Below are positions 4,201 through 6,807 of a stretch of 6,807 nucleotides of DNA, one piece after another. This stretch comes from Clostridia bacterium. Lineage in GTDB: Bacteria > Bacillota_A > Clostridia > Christensenellales > Borkfalkiaceae. The notes under the pieces are model-generated. The model had not been told where the DNA came from. It worked only from the letters and a program-made list of their open reading frames with translations, and did not search any database. Location: NCBI GenBank assembly GCA_003979335.1, contig RYWC01000039.1, forward strand, positions 1-6,807, written 5' to 3'. A program made the position numbers and the translations under genes. Position 1 is the stretch's first letter. Each line of letters opens with the position of its first letter.

Positions 4201-6649
4201 ACAGAACCGTCTGCTCCGCGTTATCTACTAAGGCTCCGCCCGAAACCGTTTGAAGCGCGCCCGTATAAACGTATTGCGTATTCACGCCCGACACGTCGAT
4301 TGAGGGCGTTGCCTTTTTAATAGTGAGCACAGCCCTTAAAACAGGCACGTTATAATTGTCCGTATCGTCTATTGTAAAGGTTGCCAAAACCGTATAACTG
4401 CCTGCCGCGGTCACTTCGGTTACGCTGTCGCCGTTATAGGTATAGCCCGAAAGATTTACGCCCGTTGGCAGAACTCCGCCGACCGTAATCGAATGGGGCT
4501 GTCCGTCATAAGCTACCGTAACGTCGCCGAAGACCGCATTTGAAAAATCATAATCCGCCTTTATAACTGAAATAAGAATTTCTGCCGTTTTTGTAACAGG
4601 TCCGCGCGTGAACGTTACTATAACTTTACAGCCGTCGTCCGAAACAAGGAAATGCCCCCGTCCCGAATCCGCGTAAGGCAACGTGATTATATAATCCGTA
4701 ACCGCTTCGGCAGAACCTCCGCCATAGGCGGTAACAACCATTCCGTCCGTTGTAAACGCTTCATACGCCTTATATTCCGTCTTGGCGTTGGTTACGACAA
4801 TTCTGTCCAAAGCATATTCCGCCACAACGGTCAAACTGCCTGTTACCGAATTATAGTTAGCCGTATCCGCAGGCGTAAACGTCCACCCGAAACTTTCAGA
4901 AGTTTTTGTAAGCTCGGTTTCGGGCGCATTCCACCCGAACGTTCCGGCTACGTTTGCATTACCCGAAATTCCTACGGTTGAAAGCTTGTTGCCTATATAA
5001 TAGGTACCCGACGCAACGCTTGCCGCAGTAACGGGGTTAGCTTTGTTTATAACCCACGCACAGTTTGAAACAGCGCTCGGGGCGTTATAGTTTGCGGTGT
5101 CGTAACTGAAAGTTACGCTTGCAGAATAAGTACCTGCATTTGTTTTACTGTTGTTTGAGTAATTAGGCGTTACACCGCTCGGCAGTCCCGTAAGCGTAAT
5201 TGTCTTTGCGCTTCCGTCATATGTAAATGCAGAAGTGTAATTCCACCTTACGCCTGACATATTGTAACTTGCTTTGTTTACGGTTAAAGTAACTGTCTTA
5301 CTTACCGCATTATAATTTGTGCTTGCCGCAACGGAAATAGTCACCACTTTTCCGTTGCCTTGGGCAACTGTCGTAAAAGTATTGTTGCTATAAGTAATTG
5401 TTTGTTCTGTATTATTTACCGTTGCGCCTGAATTTATCGTCTGCAAACTGCCCGTATATGTGTATGTAGTCTTAACGCCGGAAACATTTAATGTAGGATT
5501 AGCTTTACTTATTGTAACCGTTGTTATTCTATCTTTTCGGTCATCCCACAAAATTTTATCCTCATCGGGGGAAGTTATGTCAATCCAGGAAGCCGTTTCC
5601 TGCAATTTCGCAGTTATGGTATACGTACCTGCTCGCGTACCTTTCGGAATAGTTACAGTACTTCCGCTAATCGACCAACCACTCGGCAAAACATAATTGA
5701 CCCCTCTGCCTTGCAACGTATAAAAGCTAAAAGTATGTTTGGAATCAGGCGAATAAGTAAAGGATTCACTTAACTGTGTCAGTTCCACCTCATAACGAGG
5801 TTTAATAAATATTTCACATCTAGTACTCAACATACTAAAGCCATTTATCGCACGCAAATAAAACTCACTGCGCGTCGGATAACTAATTTTATCAACTTTA
5901 TTAACTTTAAGATTACAGTTACCAGCAATGCTCAATAATCCTTCATCTATAGCCTTGCCATATACTTCTACCATCGTTCCAATCTCTAAGCCATAAGTTA
6001 TCCCTCTACTGGAACCCACCAAATGAATATACTCGTCTCCTCCACCATAAGAAAACTCATATCTAGTGTTATCAATACCTATAAAGTCAGGGGTAATACT
6101 AATTCTCATTTGCACGCTTGAATTACCGTTTACAAAATTAATAGGAAACAAATCGCCGCTCATATTTTCTGCCTCACAGGAAATATAGAAAGAATAAGTT
6201 CCTAATTTAAAATTTTGTAAACGAATTCTATATCGGTTATTTTCATAAAAAACATTCGCAGAACCAAACGAACCTCCGCTAGGCGCACTAAAATTTTCAA
6301 AATTATAATAAAGCGTATAATCGTCAAAGCTTTGAGCTATATCAAAATAAAAATCAAAAGTACGCCCAGTAACGAAAATATAACTAACAGAAACAAAGCA
6401 TTCTCCAAAACCTATGTTTCCATTAACATTTGGTCTTTCAAATACTGGAAGATCAACCACAGATAAAGCCGTGCTTGTAATCTTCAAATCAGGCACTTCT
6501 ATCGTGTTAGCTTTTTCCTCTGAGGAAATTTGATTTTTTTCAGCACATAAATTTACACACGCAAAAATTACACAGCCTAAAACAACTGTGCATAGTAACA
6601 CCAAAACGGTAAGTAGAAACTTACCTTTTCCATTAAATAAAGTTTTCAT
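1253..6649 (-). CDS. giant membrane-anchored surface protein with MBG/YDG and Ig-like repeats (1798 aa)
   Basis: Probable cell-surface adhesin or structural stalk; the ligand is unknown. ATG 6649-6647 lies 11 bases after AAGGAGA. Residues 1-10 are basic and 11-35 hydrophobic (export signal or N-terminal membrane segment). Residues 36-383 are unique, apparently three Ig-like units, with cysteines at 84, 158, 245 and 278 that could form two disulfides. Residues 384-1741 are beta-sandwich repeats: MBG/YDG-type modules marked by Y[DTN][GY], 'NAGxY' and a closing T[IV]xKA (384, 461, 699, 781, 858, 953, 1041, 1125, 1480, 1581), bacterial Ig-like domains (611, 1303, 1395), and three W...F-x-P-x-D-x-x-N-[FY] modules (538, 1214, 1670). 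Residues 1751-1777 are a transmembrane helix, followed by KKK and the acidic tail ADGFYDTYDGEE. No LPXTG sortase motif and no catalytic motif are visible. MBG-type domains are typical of secreted bacterial surface proteins; an adhesive role is inferred. The gene is monocistronic here, with no neighbour on its strand. Confidence 0.92.
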   Translation of the reverse strand: MKTLFNGKGKFLLTVLVLLCTVVLGCVIFACVNLCAEKNQISSEEKANTIEVPDLKITSTALSVVDLPVFERPNVNGNIGFGECFVSVSYIFVTGRTFDFYFDIAQSFDDYTLYYNFENFSAPSGGSFGSANVFYENNRYRIRLQNFKLGTYSFYISCEAENMSGDLFPINFVNGNSSVQMRISITPDFIGIDNTRYEFSYGGGDEYIHLVGSSRGITYGLEIGTMVEVYGKAIDEGLLSIAGNCNLKVNKVDKISYPTRSEFYLRAINGFSMLSTRCEIFIKPRYEVELTQLSESFTYSPDSKHTFSFYTLQGRGVNYVLPSGWSISGSTVTIPKGTRAGTYTITAKLQETASWIDITSPDEDKILWDDRKDRITTVTISKANPTLNVSGVKTTYTYTGSLQTINSGATVNNTEQTITYSNNTFTTVAQGNGKVVTISVAASTNYNAVSKTVTLTVNKASYNMSGVRWNYTSAFTYDGSAKTITLTGLPSGVTPNYSNNSKTNAGTYSASVTFSYDTANYNAPSAVSNCAWVINKANPVTAASVASGTYYIGNKLSTVGISGNANVAGTFGWNAPETELTKTSESFGWTFTPADTANYNSVTGSLTVVAEYALDRIVVTNAKTEYKAYEAFTTDGMVVTAYGGGSAEAVTDYIITLPYADSGRGHFLVSDDGCKVIVTFTRGPVTKTAEILISVIKADYDFSNAVFGDVTVAYDGQPHSITVGGVLPTGVNLSGYTYNGDSVTEVTAAGSYTVLATFTIDDTDNYNVPVLRAVLTIKKATPSIDVSGVNTQYVYTGALQTVSGGALVDNAEQTVLYKENTFTTVAEGYGKQIIVYVEESDNYEALSVYVEITVEKASLDLTWSGGNGKYDGNAHNAVLTASGMAQSDAQAFESGLFNSLITVSYTTQDGNAERTKAGTYAPALDAMPSGEPYANYNVTIVNPGYTFTIEKAEAVTGISFNDKTVVYDGKTHTLTVDGALGEDLTVTYYISGGNDLFTGAVDVKRDGTAVAGYSVTAVFESVSGNFEVPNAMTATLTVTPFTITDGDVTGIAKEYEYTGEAQSPAPVAAVVLWGTERTLLVKDRDYEVEYSTEIPDAGTVVTVKVKGTGNYQGEVSIDFTITKKLIGVSWIGTDSYTYNAFAQGKTAEFTGLAAKDVGIVMPTFSYSGAGYPENAAKPVNAGSYKVTVTLDEAFSNYKLAYDKVESTFTINKAKVTVDTEYIDYDPATDKLYPDGKLPQLAVKGDATSGSLKVSGSVLWVKVDGKEPWLKLNTHLYAWQFVPDDITNFEIFRGEKELTAVVALLQSMTAEWKDGVQPEIFTSTTLDKIRDFVIVTGILENGDNYVVSNYNLTGSWGSADAPSAAGIFDLEFSNNNGVGGAVLRAYLRGVNYTAVALSRLIYTPVDGASFDYDAFALFDKTTVTVTAVYNDGTEEEVTDYTVAYIAGHEYLWAGDTHVTLKYGSGENEKSCQITVTVGKIDYDLSSLQFDDVKTDYDGTPKKAELASPFADGTVEYVYRIWDEETQSFVTLAGVTGVTNAGRYQVVATFTLKGEANLANYPHDADGVLPQTLTAEIVIGKIDYAGVSKIEFFDASADYNYGNSVLDGLSVVKNVPAGVTVKYSYYDSNGEEADPDAIVNAGEYSIKISFTSDANHNPIKDHTVKFTVNKIDPLVTPKISGSFTQGTHLYQLTCELTDGDTAGRIVWDDDEQTLVKGMYRYYYTFVPEDSQNFNTVKLYVDITASATEEGTGLVGWQIALIVVSIILAFFIALIALYIAVKKKNVAADADGFYDTYDGEE
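1316..1399 (-). other. C-terminal transmembrane anchor (aa 1751-1778)
   Basis: A stretch of about 27 hydrophobic residues beginning LVGWQIALIVVSIILAFFIA is followed by KKK and the acidic tail ADADGFYDTYDGEE. The positive-inside rule puts the tail in the cytoplasm and residues 36-1745 outside. No sortase motif precedes the helix, so the protein should stay in the membrane rather than be linked to peptidoglycan. Confidence 0.9.
1427..1642 (-). repeat. W/F-P-D-N-F module 3 (aa 1670-1741)
   Basis: This copy contains GRIVWDDDEQTLVKG and YYYTFVPEDSQNFNTVKLYV. It is the last extracellular module and lies about ten residues from the transmembrane helix, so in this position the module links to the membrane rather than to an Ig-like domain. 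Confidence 0.65.
1910..2467 (-). repeat. Ig-like plus MBG supermodule, copy B (aa 1395-1580)
   Basis: A bacterial Ig-like domain (aa 1395-1479, beginning ALSRLIYTP, with TVTVTAVYNDGTEEEVTDYT) is followed by an MBG/YDG module (1480-1580) opening DYDLSSLQFDDVKTDYDGTP and closing with NAGRYQVVATF and EIVIGKI. It matches copy A in domain order and at the junction. It is preceded by another Ig-like unit (1303-1394) that copy A lacks. Confidence 0.7.
2744..3010 (-). repeat. W/F-P-D-N-F module 2 (aa 1214-1302)
   Basis: This is the longest of the three copies. It includes GSVLWVKVDGKEPWLKLN and YAWQFVPDDITNFEIFRGEK, and closes the central run of six MBG-type modules (aa 699-1213). Ig-like units follow it (1303-1479), as after copy 1. 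Confidence 0.65.
4079..4309 (-). repeat. YTG-type MBG module, copy 2 (aa 781-857)
   Basis: This is the second copy of the 77-residue module, with DVSGVNTQYVYTGALQT, AEQTVLY, TFTTVAEGYGK and a closing EITVEKA. It keeps the same length as copy 1. Its DNA is clearly richer in G+C (35/60 at 4201-4260 against 24/60 at 5401-5460 in copy 1, by hand count), so the copies have diverged or been acquired separately. Confidence 0.8.
4310..4819 (-). repeat. Ig-like plus MBG supermodule, copy A (aa 611-780)
   Basis: A bacterial Ig-like domain (aa 611-698, beginning YALDRIVVT, with TDGMVVTAYGGGSAEAVTDY) is followed directly by an MBG/YDG module (699-780) opening DYDFSNAVFGDVTVAYDGQP. The same two-domain order, with the shared VTDY and DYDxSxxxFxDVxxxYDG signatures, recurs at aa 1395-1580. 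Confidence 0.7.
4820..5038 (-). repeat. W/F-P-D-N-Y module 1 (aa 538-610)
   Basis: This module contains TFGWNAPETELTKT and then FGWTFTPADTANYNSVTGSL, giving W...L...W-x-F-x-P-x-D-x-x-N-Y. It closes the first run of MBG modules and is followed immediately by an Ig-like domain. Two further copies occur at aa 1214-1302 and 1670-1741. Confidence 0.7.
5270..5500 (-). repeat. YTG-type MBG module, copy 1 (aa 384-460)
   Basis: This 77-residue module contains NVSGVKTTYTYTGSLQT, TEQTITY, TFTTVAQGNGK and a closing TLTVNKA. It aligns without gaps to the copy at aa 781-857. By hand count 42 of 77 positions are identical, far more alike than either is to other modules, so the pair is a within-gene duplication. 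Confidence 0.8.
5510..6544 (-). other. unique AT-rich N-terminal region of the surface protein (aa 36-380)
   Basis: This region encodes the non-repeat ectodomain that would sit furthest from the C-terminal anchor. It appears to contain three beta-rich units: about 65-187, 188-284 and 285-380. The third contains SGSTVTIPKGTRAGTYTITA, a typical closing half of a bacterial Ig-like fold. The first two carry the four cysteines of the ectodomain's N-terminal part. Its DNA is visibly poorer in G+C than the repeat region: my hand counts give 12/60 for 6181-6240 and 14/60 for 6301-6360, against 30/60 for 2941-3000. I do not recognise a named binding domain. Confidence 0.6.
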
Positions 6650-6687
6650 TGTGGTTCGGTTCTCCTTAAACTGTGGTTCGTTTCCTT
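6650..6687 (-). repeat. tandem near-repeat of the ribosome-binding leader
   Basis: On the minus strand AAGGAAACGAACCACA (6672-6687) is followed, after four bases, by AAGGAGAACCGAACCACA (6650-6667). The two share the ends AAGGA...CGAACCACA and differ by two bases inserted and one changed. The inner copy is next to the ATG and has the better Shine-Dalgarno. The outer copy could be a decoy or standby ribosome site, or the trace of a small duplication. Confidence 0.65.
6661..6667 (-). promoter_or_regulatory. ribosome-binding site of the giant gene (AAGGAGA)
   Basis: Read on the minus strand, AAGGAGA is followed by 11 bases (ACCGAACCACA) and then ATG at 6649. The match to the Shine-Dalgarno sequence is strong and the spacing slightly long but workable. 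It supports the start at 6649, and the protein beginning there has a proper basic and hydrophobic export signal. Confidence 0.8.
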
Positions 6688-6701
6688 AATTTAATAAAGG
6701 A
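6683..6701. promoter_or_regulatory. AT-rich dyad TCCTTAATTTAATAAAGGA
   Basis: This 19-base sequence is symmetric at eight of nine base pairs around a central T. It lies 34-52 bases upstream of the giant gene's start and partly overlaps the outer leader copy. It could be an operator or a short 5' UTR hairpin. No clear -10/-35 pair can be assigned: TTTACA (minus strand, 6718-6723) is a -35 candidate, but no good -10 lies at the right distance. Confidence 0.3.
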
Positions 6702-6781
6702 AAGTCTAAGAAATTTATGTAAAAATACGCTTATTTCCACCATATATCGGGGTCTATCTGCCGCCGGGATTTGCAGAAAAG

Positions 6782-6806
6782 TACACCGATTAGTGTAATA
6801 GGTGTA
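6782..6806. promoter_or_regulatory. operator-like 25-base dyad at the right edge
   Basis: TACACCGATTA-G-TGTAATAGGTGTA style symmetry: TACACC at 6782-6787 pairs with GGTGTA at 6801-6806 and ATTA at 6789-6792 with TAAT at 6796-6799, ten of twelve pairs around base 6794. Length and half-site spacing suit a dimeric repressor. TACAC/GTGTA half-sites recall GntR-family (YtrA-type) operators, which is only a resemblance. It lies about 130-160 bases upstream of the giant gene and may belong to whatever lies beyond the window. Confidence 0.35.
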
Positions 6807-6807
6807 T

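Noticed and set aside
6542..6580. Lipoprotein signal in the giant protein (VLGC at aa 23-26, or other cysteines to aa 35)
   Set aside because: Several cysteines occur in the hydrophobic segment, but the sequence after Cys26 stays hydrophobic (VIFACVNLC), unlike the polar start of mature lipoproteins, and a C-terminal anchor is already present.
6690..6807. Partial minus-strand reading (about 45 residues) and a short plus-strand TTG-started frame at the right edge
   Set aside because: Both cross the dyads and AT-rich leader of the giant gene, lack ribosome-binding sites and give no recognisable protein. The window is too short there to judge.

Overview
The window looks like bacterial DNA from a metagenomic or draft assembly, most likely from a gut- or rumen-type anaerobe of the Bacillota (Clostridia). 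The evidence is Shine-Dalgarno-style leaders, compact small genes of the kind carried by Clostridial mobile elements, and one very large modular surface protein that ends in a membrane anchor and a short acidic tail. From memory, that tail resembles surface proteins of Christensenellales/Borkfalkia-like bacteria; this is an inference, not a search result. The first 19 bases are an exact Tn5/Nextera mosaic-end adapter, so the left edge is a library artefact and probably a contig end.

Left block (20-748, + strand): three small co-oriented genes follow one another almost without gaps. They are a 69-residue cysteine-rich protein, an 88-residue helical protein and a 58-residue protein whose first ~42 residues look like a small family seen on Clostridial mobile elements. 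Each is preceded by an AAAGNGGT leader, and the first two leaders are identical over 13 bases. The third gene changes character near position 697: its expected C-terminus is replaced by an unrelated cysteine-containing tail and the DNA becomes AT-rich. This could be an insertion boundary or an assembly chimera, so the left block may not belong to the same genome as the rest.

Middle (749-1252): about 500 AT-rich bases with no convincing gene. They hold two strong hairpins flanked by T- or A-tracts, suitable as terminators for the convergent genes on either side, plus a looser inverted repeat.

Right block (1253-6649, - strand): a single 1798-residue protein with an N-terminal export signal, about 350 residues of unique Ig-like sequence, then about 1350 residues of MBG/YDG-type beta-sandwich repeats and bacterial Ig-like domains, a C-terminal transmembrane helix, and a cytoplasmic tail. 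The repeats are ordered: three runs of MBG-type modules each end in a distinctive W/F-P-D-N-F module, and each of these is followed by Ig-like domains or by the membrane anchor. There is no LPXTG motif. The part of the gene encoding the N-terminus is much more AT-rich than the repeat region.

Right edge (6650-6807): the leader of the giant gene contains a duplicated ribosome-binding segment and an AT-rich dyad, and a 25-base operator-like dyad lies at the extreme end. No RNA genes, CRISPR arrays, transposases or enzymes were found. The likely roles are cell-surface adhesion or spacing (right block) and unknown accessory functions (left block).
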